A DNA stretch of 64,000 nucleotides from Sphingobacterium paucimobilis HER1398 (GTDB lineage: Bacteria > Bacteroidota > Bacteroidia > Sphingobacteriales > Sphingobacteriaceae), in assembly GCF_000416985.1 (NCBI RefSeq), contig NZ_ATDL01000022.1:526672-590671 (forward strand), given 5' to 3'. The notes below the pieces were generated by a model, which did not search any database, was not told the origin of the DNA, and was given only the letters and a program-made list of their open reading frames with translations. This document shows, piece by piece, positions 45,077-55,186 of this stretch (position 1 is the first letter of the stretch; each line of letters opens with the position of its first letter). Both the position numbers and the translations under genes were made by a program.

Positions 45077-45814
45077 TTAGGAAGGCTTCATCTGTTTAAA
45101 AAACATTTCTTTATTAGCCCTAGATATAGGTATCGAGGTACCATCACACATTTGCACCATTCCCTCTCTGGAATAACTAACGATATAGTGTAAATTAATC
45201 AGATGTGACTGATGTATTCGCATAAACTTCGGAAGAGCGAGAATTTCTTCGTAGTGCTTAAGCGGCTTTGACACAATAATATTTTTACCATCTACAAGCA
45301 TAAAGGTGGTATATGATCCAGAAGTTTCGCATCGCACAATATTATCCACCTTGACAACATGCATAGCCTCTTGCGTCGGTAATATAATCCGATCCGGTAT
45401 TACTTTATAATCTGCTGTGATGTGCTCCAGTTGCGTATCAGAGATCTTCCGCCACGCCTGATCTGCCAAGCGGTCTATTGCTTCTTCGAGTTCTTGGGAA
45501 TCAATAGGCTTCAATAAATAATCTAGCGCATTAAACTTGAAAGCACGAACAGCATGCTCCTCATAGGCCGTAGTAATAACCAGTTGAAAATCTTTATAGG
45601 CGACTTGGTTAAGTACATCAAATCCGGTCCCTCGTTTTAACATAATATCCATAAACACCAAATCTGGTTTGAGTCGATCTATTATTCTGACCGCTTCTAC
45701 TATATCCTCTGCATAACCGATGACCTGTATCTTATCTGGAGCAACCATTTCCAATAAAATGGATAATGCTTCTCTCAAATGGTATTCGTCTTCTACAATG
45801 ATGGTTTTATACAT
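45077..45814 (-). CDS. LytTR-family response regulator
   Basis: Starting at the ATG at 45812-45814 gives 245 residues beginning MYKTIIVEDE, the expected receiver start; an in-frame ATG at 45853 would add 13 unrelated residues that overlap the kinase gene. The receiver has phosphoacceptor Asp56 (LVFMDIMLKRG) and the KPID motif. The LytTR domain follows, with VDNIVRCETSGSYTTFMLVDG and FMRIHQSHLINLHYI. It pairs with the TPR-containing kinase, whose gene ends 5 bp upstream. Its targets are unknown. Confidence 0.9.
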   Translation of the reverse strand: MYKTIIVEDEYHLREALSILLEMVAPDKIQVIGYAEDIVEAVRIIDRLKPDLVFMDIMLKRGTGFDVLNQVAYKDFQLVITTAYEEHAVRAFKFNALDYLLKPIDSQELEEAIDRLADQAWRKISDTQLEHITADYKVIPDRIILPTQEAMHVVKVDNIVRCETSGSYTTFMLVDGKNIIVSKPLKHYEEILALPKFMRIHQSHLINLHYIVSYSREGMVQMCDGTSIPISRANKEMFFKQMKPS

Positions 45815-45819
45815 AAAAA

Positions 45820-47859
45820 TCAAATTAAAGGGATGGATAAAAAGACCACGCAACCAGCCCCTTCTTCTTCATTTCTATCTGTCACTTTTAATTGAACAGA
45901 TGGATTATTGGGATACAGAAGCGCTAACCTTTCATCTGTTATCCTCGTAGACAAGGAGGTGTGTGATGCGTCTATTTTTCTACTTTTAGACGCTCCTAAC
46001 CCTATCCCATTGTCGGTAATCGTACATTCAAGGATATCAGCGTCTATATCAAGGTGAAAAGCAACTTTTAAAAATCCACGTCGCCTATCTACCAAGGGTT
46101 TCAGTCCATGTTCAATCGCATTTTCGACAAATGGTTGCAAGAGCAAAGGGGGGATATATACAGTCGAATCAACAGTCTCATCCACTTGAATCTCGTAATC
46201 AAAACTATGATTAAGACGCAACTGTTGCAGTTCTATATAATTTTTTAAGGTCTGTATTTCTTGTTCGATGCAAATGCGGTCCATACGGGATTGCTCCAGT
46301 ACCTGTCGAGTGAGTTTAGCAAATTTACCGAGATAAGAAACAGCAACTACTCTATCATTTTGGAGAATCATACTTTGGATATTCCCCAACAGATTAAAAA
46401 TAAAATGAGGATCCATCTGCGATTGCAGCAATCTTCGTTCAAGAGACAATTTCTCAGCTAAAACCTCCAATGATTCCTTTTCCATCAACTGTACCTTTAG
46501 TTCACTATTAGTTTGCTGTTCTTGAAGAATATCTTCTCTATTTTGGAAATAGCGCTGTCTATAATAATACGATCGGTACATAAATACCAAACCAATCAAG
46601 AGAATCGCCGAAATGCCATAACCGAGGAACTTATTCTTCCGTTCCAGTTCATTTTCCTTTTCCAGCTGCTCAATCAGTGCCAATTTCTTCTCCGATTCAA
46701 ACCGCGCATCTGTATTCTGCAAGATCTTTTGTGTGGCCTCATCGTATTTTAGCTTATTATACTTATTGAAATAGGTGTCATACTCGTGATACGCCGCATA
46801 GTCTTTCTCTTGTGCAGCCAATTCTTTGAGACAACCGAAGAATGTCGCTAATAAATCGTTGTCTTTATAGGGTAGCGTCTGTTGATAAGCAATGCCCTCT
46901 TTAAATAGATTTTCGGCAGTTCTATAATCCCCTTTTTGCATAAAAAACTGTCCCTGGAGTCCTAGTGAGCTGCGATATATATTCCGCAGACTATATTGCC
47001 TACCGATATAGGTAGCTTGTTCCAGATGGGAAAGAAATGCTTTTTCGTCAATCGGCTTAGGTCCATTCATATACAATACAGCAAGATTAATATGCGCAAT
47101 GCCAATATTGCTCTTACTTACAATAGCATCTTCAACCTGCTCTGCTTGACGGATTGTCTCTTTAAAAAACAAGACTGCTTTCTGCCATTGTTCTAAATCT
47201 CCTCCACCAGCACTATCCAAGAGATAACTCCCCACCGCCAGTCGCGCATGCAATATACTTTCTGGATCTTTAGATTGCATCGCATAGCGGAATGCTTCAT
47301 CTGCGTATTTCGTTACGTTTGCTTCTGAGCCTGGATAAAAGAGATAAGAAACATCTGCTCCTATTTTAGCACAGTAAGCGTATTCCTTCAATTGCACAAA
47401 TAAACCATATGCTTTCAACATATAATCAACAGCGCTGGCCTTGTCGTCGATATAAGACCGCAGCAACCCCATTGCCCAATTAGAATAAGCCACAGCCCGA
47501 TTATCAGCGGCTTGATTCGCTGTTTCATAAGATAAATCGGCATAGCGCGTAAATTCCTTTAGTTGAAGAAGCCTTCTGTAGGTCATAGCCAGATAGGCGT
47601 AACATATGGCTTCATCGGTCTTACTATTCTTCGTTTTTGCCAATGTAAGAGCTTCCGTCTGTATACGAACACTGGCTGTCGTATCAGAAAACCGCAAAGC
47701 ATAACCGTCTGCAGCCATCTTTTCAATGGAGGTCTGTCCTTGTACCACTCCCATAGGGGTCCAAAGCTGTATAAGCAAAAGGAAAACAACCGACATTAGT
47801 GTACAGCCTGAATGCCTATAACTATTCAAAATATTAAAAGCTCCGTTCATGGAATTCAT
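45820..47859 (-). CDS. LytS-type histidine kinase with TPR sensor region
   Basis: This 679-residue protein has an N-terminal signal or anchor segment, possibly from an internal start at 47796. A periplasmic region of tetratricopeptide-like repeats follows (about residues 45-390), then one membrane segment (FLGYGISAILLIGLVFMYR), a coiled coil, and the His_kinase domain with SQMDPHFIFNLLGNIQSM and PPLLLQPFVENAIEHGLKP. TPR-type sensor kinases of this form are common in Bacteroidota. The cognate LytTR regulator gene follows after 5 bp. Confidence 0.88.
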   Translation of the reverse strand: MNSMNGAFNILNSYRHSGCTLMSVVFLLLIQLWTPMGVVQGQTSIEKMAADGYALRFSDTTASVRIQTEALTLAKTKNSKTDEAICYAYLAMTYRRLLQLKEFTRYADLSYETANQAADNRAVAYSNWAMGLLRSYIDDKASAVDYMLKAYGLFVQLKEYAYCAKIGADVSYLFYPGSEANVTKYADEAFRYAMQSKDPESILHARLAVGSYLLDSAGGGDLEQWQKAVLFFKETIRQAEQVEDAIVSKSNIGIAHINLAVLYMNGPKPIDEKAFLSHLEQATYIGRQYSLRNIYRSSLGLQGQFFMQKGDYRTAENLFKEGIAYQQTLPYKDNDLLATFFGCLKELAAQEKDYAAYHEYDTYFNKYNKLKYDEATQKILQNTDARFESEKKLALIEQLEKENELERKNKFLGYGISAILLIGLVFMYRSYYYRQRYFQNREDILQEQQTNSELKVQLMEKESLEVLAEKLSLERRLLQSQMDPHFIFNLLGNIQSMILQNDRVVAVSYLGKFAKLTRQVLEQSRMDRICIEQEIQTLKNYIELQQLRLNHSFDYEIQVDETVDSTVYIPPLLLQPFVENAIEHGLKPLVDRRRGFLKVAFHLDIDADILECTITDNGIGLGASKSRKIDASHTSLSTRITDERLALLYPNNPSVQLKVTDRNEEEGAGCVVFLSIPLI

Positions 47860-48087
47860 TAAAAGCCTGCTAATTTAATCAATAAACTCACAACTCACTC
47901 CTATGAGGAACCCTACAACTTTTTCTTCTCTCCATTACATGTCCACAGAAACGTTATTACCCACTCTTGCGAGTATCGACAAAGCCTCTCCTGAATCCAA
48001 ATACAAATTCAAACCTACCGATTGCAAATCCATCAAAGGAGGTGTCCCAATGAATTTTTAATCTTGCTCTACTAAAACTCAGGAACT

Positions 48088-48576
48088 ATGAAAATCACAA
48101 ATCAGCTCAAGGGCGCTCTACTTCTATTCATCATCACATTGTGTTTTGTATCCGGCTCCCAAGCTCAACAATGGGATCGAAATAGAATGAAAATTGAACT
48201 ATCGGTCCAGGATGGAAAAGAAACGGTTCTTTCCAACCTTACCACACTTTCTATCTCCTTCAGTAAGCCTTCCACGACGACAGCCGTCGATTCCGCCATT
48301 CAACAAACTGTCGATGATTATAATCCCTGTTATATCGTCATCACATTTGATCGCTTAGATATCCCACTGTTGCGTCTATTGATGAAAAAGAACACAACCT
48401 TGACTGGTAAGATCATGGTCACGGATTCTTATGGTAAACTTCCTACACGAAAAATAGAATTGAATTCTATAGTAATGGATGGGATAAATGATAATTTTAT
48501 CAACGATGAAGAGACTTCCTATATGAACCTGAGTTGTAAAGAATTGATCATTGACGGTGTGGTGCTAAAGAAGTAA
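48088..48576 (+). CDS. Secreted small protein, possibly Hcp/TssD-like fold
   Basis: This 162-residue protein has a signal peptide (about residues 1-26, VSGSQAQ). The mature part is strand-rich. The stretch DIPLLRLLMKKNTTLTGKI and the closing LSCKELIIDG have the feel of the Hcp/TssD tube-protein fold, but Hcp proteins normally have no signal peptide, so the resemblance may be chance. No annotation is certain. It is the first of a plus-strand run of uncharacterised genes. Confidence 0.5.
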   Translation: MKITNQLKGALLLFIITLCFVSGSQAQQWDRNRMKIELSVQDGKETVLSNLTTLSISFSKPSTTTAVDSAIQQTVDDYNPCYIVITFDRLDIPLLRLLMKKNTTLTGKIMVTDSYGKLPTRKIELNSIVMDGINDNFINDEETSYMNLSCKELIIDGVVLKK

Positions 48577-48634
48577 ATTCACAAGCTATAAAACAACGAC
48601 TCTTTTAACAAAAGTAATACCGTACACGATCTCC

Positions 48635-49639
48635 ATGAATACCATAAAACAAAGCGAGCTAATAGCATTGATAGGTTTATCTTCTACCAACGCAAGATTA
48701 GTCGATTTTTTTGAACGGCATGATTTAGGAAAGCTACCGAAAAGCCTCACGCCTAATCAAGGAACTAAAAGTATAATTTATAAACCCTTAAATATTTCAT
48801 TTTGGTTTAAATATGATATAAAAAATGACATTTTCCAACCACCTATAAGTCCTCGAAACGACAATTATAAGTTTGTAGCATATCTATCCAGTATTCTGTT
48901 TACTCATGTCGATCATTCCAACAAACGACCTGATCCCAAGCCGCAGGACTTTTGGGACGTACTTCCTTCGCCTGGTCTACATCCACAGGAGATCGAACAC
49001 CTTATAGGTTCACCGCTATATGAGAATGAAGTTGAAAAAGCTTATGAAAAGCCTGAAGGAAAGGAAAATATATTAACCATAAAATACACTAAAAATGGAA
49101 AAGACAATATATCTTACAGTAGCTGGATTGCTATAAGAGAGCAATTAGAAATTGTCAACCGGGACTTTTTCAATCGCTCCATTGAGTTAGAAAGTTTTCC
49201 ATTTTTACGAAGAGCGTATACCGCAATTATCAAATGGTTATTCGACAGCCGGTTCTTATCGATTGATGACAATCTATATCAGCTTCCTCTAAAAGCTGAA
49301 CAGGACCACATTTTAGATTTTGTTGACCAACACCTGAACAGTCACCTTTGGAAAAATCAACTAAAAGATCTGCCCTATTTACCTTCCTTTTTATACGCCA
49401 TAACAACCAATAGAAAGCTGACTGATCCTAAGGGAAATACCGTATCATTCTATATACGCGACATCATTTTGACGGCTTTAGATCAAAAGGAAACCTTTGA
49501 AGATTTATATGAGGATAGTTTTAATGCTGTTGATCAATTTCTGAATGGAATTGTATTCGATGATAATCTTTACAAACAACTCTCCATTTTATTAACCGAG
49601 AAATTCAACGTGTTCCACAATTGGAAAACAAATCGATAA
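48635..49639 (+). CDS. Uncharacterised 334-residue protein
   Basis: This cytoplasmic protein has no signal peptide, membrane segment or recognised motif. The N-terminal third (to about residue 110) is rich in Lys, Phe and Pro, with FWFKYDIKNDIFQPPISP; the rest is helical and acidic. The style, with its LIGLSSTNARLVDFFERHDL opening, resembles immunity-protein families of polymorphic toxin systems, but I cannot place it. The next gene begins 24 bp downstream, so both are probably on one transcript. Confidence 0.6.
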   Translation: MNTIKQSELIALIGLSSTNARLVDFFERHDLGKLPKSLTPNQGTKSIIYKPLNISFWFKYDIKNDIFQPPISPRNDNYKFVAYLSSILFTHVDHSNKRPDPKPQDFWDVLPSPGLHPQEIEHLIGSPLYENEVEKAYEKPEGKENILTIKYTKNGKDNISYSSWIAIREQLEIVNRDFFNRSIELESFPFLRRAYTAIIKWLFDSRFLSIDDNLYQLPLKAEQDHILDFVDQHLNSHLWKNQLKDLPYLPSFLYAITTNRKLTDPKGNTVSFYIRDIILTALDQKETFEDLYEDSFNAVDQFLNGIVFDDNLYKQLSILLTEKFNVFHNWKTNR

Positions 49640-49663
49640 CAATATTATTCTTTATACGACAAT

Positions 49664-51349
49664 ATGCAACGACATATACATCAACAAGCCGAAGAAGCAT
49701 TGCTGCAAGGAGATTACGACACAGCTGCCAAAATATGGATACAAGGCAATGCTTTGCCTCAAGATTTGAATGCCGTAAGCGCAATTTTCCAACAGGTATC
49801 TACCTTAAATGCTGAATCCCCAAGCCCCAATCTATATGCCATACTAGGCATTATTGCTTTGGATTACAATGAAGTATTTGAGAGTGACCGACAGAAAGCA
49901 CTTATAGAATGTATACAATGGAGCAAGAATGGACTAGAAATAGATCCAGACAATTATAACTGTAACCGACACGCAGGCTCAGCACTTTACTGGCTTGGCG
50001 ATAGGGATGCTGCGACAAAGTACTACAAAAAAGCCATAGAATTGGCTCCCTCTCCGGTTTTACAAATCCGCTTATTCAATATTCAGAATCAACACAATCC
50101 CAATCCTGATTTCTCCATGTTGCAGGTGGATAACAATACCAAATCGGCAATGGAAGCTTATAATGCAGGGGTCGAAATCAACTACCTGCTGGAGCAATAT
50201 ATCAATATGCCTACGCAGGAGGCGCAACGACTAACTACGCTTAAACAACAATGCTACGAACAGGCATACTACCTATACAAGGGAGCGATTATACAAGATA
50301 ATGGAGACATCATCAATGATGATCCACATACATTCGCTATGTGCTGCAATAATCTTGCACGGGAATACAGGCTTCAGGGAGCACATGAAAAAGCAATCGC
50401 CATCTGTAATGAGGGTATCGAGCAATCCTCCTTTATGGTTATTCTACAAAATAGGTTTGGTGCCTATTCAGATGCCGGACAGCTACAACTGGCGATTCAA
50501 GATGGCGAACTTCTGATTGAAGAATTTGGAGCGGAAATGGATCTACTGACCTACTTCGCCACAATAGATACAATCTGTAGCTGTTACATGGAATTAAAAA
50601 ACTATGAAGACGGATTAGAATGGATCAATCTAGGGTTGGAAACCTATTATGAGCTCGAACCTACAGACCCCATAAGCCAGGAACAGGAGGTAGTACGTTG
50701 TTTTACCAACTTCTTTATTTATAAAGCCAACGCAGAAAGTGGGCTGGGTACACATACACCAACTGAGGTCGCTTCGCAAGAGACAGATCGATTGTTGGAA
50801 AATATGCCGGACAACCCAAGCTTACTCATCAGCAGAGCGAATGCATTTATTGAGGGGGGAGATTACAGCAAAGCCATGGAGTGCTATGAATATGCGCTGC
50901 ATTTTGCAACAGAGAAAAAGCAGGAAAGGTCAGTGCAGGTTGCACTATACAATATGGGCTACCTGCAAGTAGCTTATATGAAAGACAATGAGGGCGCCTG
51001 CGACAGTTTTGAAGGCAGTATATCTTCTGGAAATCAAGATTTTTGGTGTTATTATTGGGCTACCCATTGCACCTATCATCTGGGAGAAAATGAAAAAACA
51101 ATATATTATGGTCAATTGGCTCTACAGACACTAAACCAACAGGATAACGTAACAGATGATGTGATTGCCGAAATATATGAACATATAGGCACATCCTTCT
51201 TGGATCTTGAACGCTACGACGAGTCGATACAATATCTCCAAAAATCACTAAATTATAATGATACACCAACTACGCGTGAGAATTTAAAGACCGCCGAAGC
51301 TACCAAGCAGGGTTCCAAAGGGTTCTTTGGAAAATTATTTGGCAAATAA
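49664..51349 (+). CDS. Tetratricopeptide-repeat protein
   Basis: This 561-residue cytoplasmic protein is almost wholly helical with recognisable TPR units: ALYWLGDRDAATKYYKKAIELAP (about residues 107-129, quoted in part as ALYWLGDRDAATKYY), REYRLQGAHEKAIAICNEGI, GDYSKAMECYEYALHFA and LDLERYDESIQYLQKSLNY. TPRs mediate protein binding; no catalytic motif is visible. It follows the 334-residue gene after 24 bp and precedes DUF2339 after 68 bp. Confidence 0.82.
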   Translation: MQRHIHQQAEEALLQGDYDTAAKIWIQGNALPQDLNAVSAIFQQVSTLNAESPSPNLYAILGIIALDYNEVFESDRQKALIECIQWSKNGLEIDPDNYNCNRHAGSALYWLGDRDAATKYYKKAIELAPSPVLQIRLFNIQNQHNPNPDFSMLQVDNNTKSAMEAYNAGVEINYLLEQYINMPTQEAQRLTTLKQQCYEQAYYLYKGAIIQDNGDIINDDPHTFAMCCNNLAREYRLQGAHEKAIAICNEGIEQSSFMVILQNRFGAYSDAGQLQLAIQDGELLIEEFGAEMDLLTYFATIDTICSCYMELKNYEDGLEWINLGLETYYELEPTDPISQEQEVVRCFTNFFIYKANAESGLGTHTPTEVASQETDRLLENMPDNPSLLISRANAFIEGGDYSKAMECYEYALHFATEKKQERSVQVALYNMGYLQVAYMKDNEGACDSFEGSISSGNQDFWCYYWATHCTYHLGENEKTIYYGQLALQTLNQQDNVTDDVIAEIYEHIGTSFLDLERYDESIQYLQKSLNYNDTPTTRENLKTAEATKQGSKGFFGKLFGK

Positions 51350-51417
51350 AAAGTCATTCACAAGTTTTTGTACCTTGGTACGATTTTAGCACGAAAGCTG
51401 AAACGAAAACTTAGTTT

Positions 51418-53841
51418 ATGGAAATATTATTAATTGTACTTGGATTTGCTGTTCTTGCGTACTTGTTAAACAGGCAGAGAGATGAGATCAAGGGGTTGCG
51501 GGAAGGTCTGTCACACACTTTTGAGCAGCTAAACGTACTAAAGAATCTTCTAGAAGATGGCAAAACCATCCGGACTACCGAAGAGCTAGACCAAGTACCT
51601 TTAATAACGGAAGATATTCCGGTAAAGGAGACTGATTCTACACCGGAACCTATCCTGATGGAAGAAGAGGTCACGCTAACTCCTCCTCCTATTCCCGATT
51701 TTCTGCTGCAAGAAGCAACAGAAATTCAATTTCAAGCAGAAGACCAATCCAACACTATACAGGATCCTTTTCCTTTTCAACCCATTGTTGAAGAGGAAAA
51801 GCTGTCTTGGTTTGAAAAATTTAAACAAAAGAACCCGGATATTGAAAAGTTCATTGGTGAAAATCTCATCAATAAAATCGGTATTATTATCCTGGTCCTT
51901 GGAATTAGCTTTTTTGTAAAATACGCTATTGATAAAGAATGGATCAATGAACCTGCACGTGTTGGTATCGGAATATTAGCAGGAGGCATACTCTTGGGGG
52001 TCGCTCACCGTATGCGCGCCCAGTTTAAGGCTTTTAGCTCGGTATTAGTGGCCGGAGCCATCGCTGTATTCTATTTCACCATTGGAATAGCATTTCATGA
52101 TTATCATTTGTTCAGCCAGACGACGACTTTTATCATCATGGTTATGATCACGATGTTCAGTACATTCGTTTCGATGGCTTATAACCGACAGGAGTTGGCT
52201 GTAATGTCTGTCATAGGCGGATTTGCAGTACCATTTATGGTCAGTACAGGTCATGGGAACTATCACGTGCTCCTGACCTATATTACCCTTCTGAATGTAG
52301 GTATGTTAACGATTTCCTATTTCAGACGATGGTTTGTGGTAAACTTTACCGCATTTATACTGACGACACTTATCGTCGCGGTCTGGTATATCGTATTGCC
52401 TTCATCAACTCCTACGATCCTGTTGCATGTATTTGGTTATTGCACCCTGCTCTATATCCTATTCATGGTTGCATTTGTAATCAACAATGTCGTTCATAAA
52501 AACAAGTTTTCTACGTATGAAATTGGAGCAGTGATATCGAACACATCGGCTTTTTATGCCATAGGGTATCATATTGTCCACAGTTATAACCCAAACTACG
52601 TAGGTCTTTTCACTATACTACTCGCTGGTTTTAACATTATATTTGCTTACTTAATTTTCAAAAAGTATAGATTTGACAAAACGATAGTTTTTGTACTTAT
52701 TGGACTCGCTTTGACCTTGGCTACGATCACGATTCCGGTTCAATTTGAAGGTAATTATGTAACGATTTTCTGGGCATGTGAGGCTGTACTCCTTCTGTGG
52801 CTAACGCACAAATCTCAATTAAAAGGCTTTCTACTGGGTGCGATACTTGTGCAGTGGCTCGCCATCATTAGCCTAGTACAGGACCTAGCAGCCTATGTAG
52901 AAGACGAAGTTGCGCATACACTTGTCCTTAATACGGTATGCATTACCGGACTAGTGATCATTGGGTCGCTCGTTGCCAGCTACAAACTATTACAAAAACA
53001 CAGCTATACGTACACGCTATCAGCGATCATTTTCAATCAGATAGCCTACCGAAAGTTCATATTCGTCTGCGCACTCGTATTGGCCTATATATTACCTATC
53101 ATCGAAATCAGCTATCAGGCATCTTTCCGATTCGACAATGCGGGTACCGTTTATTTCTTCATCTATCTCTATCATATGATATTCAGTACTCTTCTTATTT
53201 ACTTTGGAAGATACAAGACTAAATCTATAGAGACCCTATCAGATGTACTCATTATAGCTAACGCTATTTTCTATATCATTGTAGGTTACCGTATTCCTAT
53301 AATTGAAAAATATACAACGTTTATTTATAATGACGGAGCTTTCCCGTTTGCTTTTAATTTGCATTACTTATCACTCACGGCCTTACTATTACAGATCTGG
53401 TGGTATCTGAAGCGTGATTTTTTCGGGTCCGTCGAACTTGGAAAACGAAATACCTATACAGCTTGGTTGGTAGCTTTCTTTATCGTGTATCTCTGCAGTG
53501 CTGAGGTTAATATTGTCTTTCTATTTCAAGCAACAGATTTTGACAGTTACTTTACTACACGAGAATTTGTAATGAAGGTTATCTTCCCTATATTATGGGG
53601 ATTACTATCTTTTGCCTTTCTTATTTATGGCATCAAGAAAAGCCTTAAAACAGCCCGTGTTATTGCATTGAGCCTTTTGGGGATTACAATTCTAAAACTT
53701 TTCATCTATGACATCCGGGATGTGTCCGAGACTGGAAAAATTATAGCCTTTATCTTATTGGGTGCGTTGATATTGACGATTTCCTTTGTATATCAAAAAA
53801 TTAAAAAACTTGTAGTAGATAATAACAATGAAAAGCTTTAA
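51418..53841 (+). CDS. DUF2339 multi-pass membrane protein
   Basis: This 807-residue inner-membrane protein has an N-terminal membrane anchor, then a coiled coil and acidic proline-rich linker (to about residue 135), then the diagnostic IEKFIGENLINKIGIIILVLGISFFVKYAID, quoted in part as FIGENLINKIGIIILVLG. About 20 membrane segments follow to the C-terminus. DUF2339 proteins are of unknown function and are often encoded next to DUF3999. The next gene overlaps it by 14 bp and is DUF3999-like, as expected. Confidence 0.87.
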   Translation: MEILLIVLGFAVLAYLLNRQRDEIKGLREGLSHTFEQLNVLKNLLEDGKTIRTTEELDQVPLITEDIPVKETDSTPEPILMEEEVTLTPPPIPDFLLQEATEIQFQAEDQSNTIQDPFPFQPIVEEEKLSWFEKFKQKNPDIEKFIGENLINKIGIIILVLGISFFVKYAIDKEWINEPARVGIGILAGGILLGVAHRMRAQFKAFSSVLVAGAIAVFYFTIGIAFHDYHLFSQTTTFIIMVMITMFSTFVSMAYNRQELAVMSVIGGFAVPFMVSTGHGNYHVLLTYITLLNVGMLTISYFRRWFVVNFTAFILTTLIVAVWYIVLPSSTPTILLHVFGYCTLLYILFMVAFVINNVVHKNKFSTYEIGAVISNTSAFYAIGYHIVHSYNPNYVGLFTILLAGFNIIFAYLIFKKYRFDKTIVFVLIGLALTLATITIPVQFEGNYVTIFWACEAVLLLWLTHKSQLKGFLLGAILVQWLAIISLVQDLAAYVEDEVAHTLVLNTVCITGLVIIGSLVASYKLLQKHSYTYTLSAIIFNQIAYRKFIFVCALVLAYILPIIEISYQASFRFDNAGTVYFFIYLYHMIFSTLLIYFGRYKTKSIETLSDVLIIANAIFYIIVGYRIPIIEKYTTFIYNDGAFPFAFNLHYLSLTALLLQIWWYLKRDFFGSVELGKRNTYTAWLVAFFIVYLCSAEVNIVFLFQATDFDSYFTTREFVMKVIFPILWGLLSFAFLIYGIKKSLKTARVIALSLLGITILKLFIYDIRDVSETGKIIAFILLGALILTISFVYQKIKKLVVDNNNEKL

Positions 53842-55057
53842 ACATCTCTTACTTCTTCTGTTCTTTGTTATTGCCACTTGCTCCTATACCGTCAGGGCAC
53901 AACAATTGCAAGCGCAGGTAAGCGTCAATGTAAATGGTTACCACAGTATAGTTGTACCTCAGGAATTTAGAGCCAGAGTGGCTAATAATATGGGAATGCT
54001 TAGATTGAAAGATGCTAAAGGCAATGAAGTTCCCTTTATTCTACAAGCCACCGCTCCACAGTCTTCCTATTTCTCACCTATTCCTTATGAACAGGACAAA
54101 AACAAAGTGGATAGCACGGAGTTGTTTCTAATTGACAATAAAGTCAAGAAAAAAAACAGTGGATATATCATACAGGTCGCCAATACCGATAATAGTAAAA
54201 AATATCGAGTAGAAGGTAGTGATGATAAGGAAAACTGGTTTGGCATTATCAACAATGGTATTCTTACGGACCTGAAAGACGATAGTCAGACATTCACCAA
54301 CAAGTCTATCCAGTTTCCTTTGGTAGATTATCGCTACATCCGTATTATTTTGGATGACAAGAACTCTCCTCCGATCAAAGTTCTCCATATTGGTGAAATA
54401 AAAAGTGATGAGACAGCGCCTCAACTAGAAAGAGTCAAACACGTAGCATACCAACAGATGAATAATCTTGATCGCAAAACGACTACCATAGCCATTACCA
54501 AGGAGATGTGGTCTCCTATTGACTATTTCCAAATCTATACCAGTACACCGAAGCAGTACTACCGCACGGCGCATACCTACACGGAGCAACAAAGATCAAA
54601 CACAGACAAAAGGCATTCGGGATCTCGATATAGCAACAGTGAGTACCTCGAGTTACATAGTAACGTCAATGGTATATACATGCTGCAAAAGGCTTACCCG
54701 AGTAGCTTTTTCCTGGAGATTGAAAATGAAGATAGCCCAGCCCTGCAAATAGACAGTATAGTATTCTATCAAACCCCCATACGTTTGATCGCTGATATGG
54801 ACAAACAACAGGAGTACAGCTTGCAGGCAGACACGAATTGGACTTCTCCGAATTACGACTTGGCTAAGATAACACTGAATCTTCCTAGCGATATACCCAC
54901 CGTCACTATCGGCACCATTCAAAATCTCGAAACAAATTCAACTTCAGGAAATAAGAACTATGGCAATTACATCTTAATTGCTTGTTCGATTCTTGGCGTA
55001 TGCTTAGTTTTTTATTTTGGTAGAGGTCTCATAAAAGATGTAAATAAAGACAAATAA
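53828..55057 (+). CDS. DUF3999-like exported protein
   Basis: This 409-residue protein has a signal peptide (about residues 1-24, YTVRAQ), a large periplasmic region with strand-rich F5/8-type or discoidin-like patches (KKYRVEGSDDKENWFGI, VDYRYIRIILDDKN), and a C-terminal membrane anchor (YILIACSILGVCLVFYFG). That layout matches DUF3999, the usual partner of DUF2339. The 14-bp overlap with the DUF2339 gene suggests coupled translation of a membrane complex. Confidence 0.78.
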   Translation: MKSFKHLLLLLFFVIATCSYTVRAQQLQAQVSVNVNGYHSIVVPQEFRARVANNMGMLRLKDAKGNEVPFILQATAPQSSYFSPIPYEQDKNKVDSTELFLIDNKVKKKNSGYIIQVANTDNSKKYRVEGSDDKENWFGIINNGILTDLKDDSQTFTNKSIQFPLVDYRYIRIILDDKNSPPIKVLHIGEIKSDETAPQLERVKHVAYQQMNNLDRKTTTIAITKEMWSPIDYFQIYTSTPKQYYRTAHTYTEQQRSNTDKRHSGSRYSNSEYLELHSNVNGIYMLQKAYPSSFFLEIENEDSPALQIDSIVFYQTPIRLIADMDKQQEYSLQADTNWTSPNYDLAKITLNLPSDIPTVTIGTIQNLETNSTSGNKNYGNYILIACSILGVCLVFYFGRGLIKDVNKDK

Positions 55058-55186
55058 TATTTACACGTACTAATACGGTTTCCCGTAAATAGTGTTATAT
55101 TTATGACGCATCTTTGTAGCTAGATTAGTAAGGATAATTTCTAGCGTAAAAAAAACTGAGTACCACATCAAAACAAATCCTGACCT

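Noticed and set aside
51370..51381. Inverted repeat GTACC-TT-GGTAC before the DUF2339 gene
   Set aside because: Five-bp arms are too short to call, and no second copy is seen nearby.
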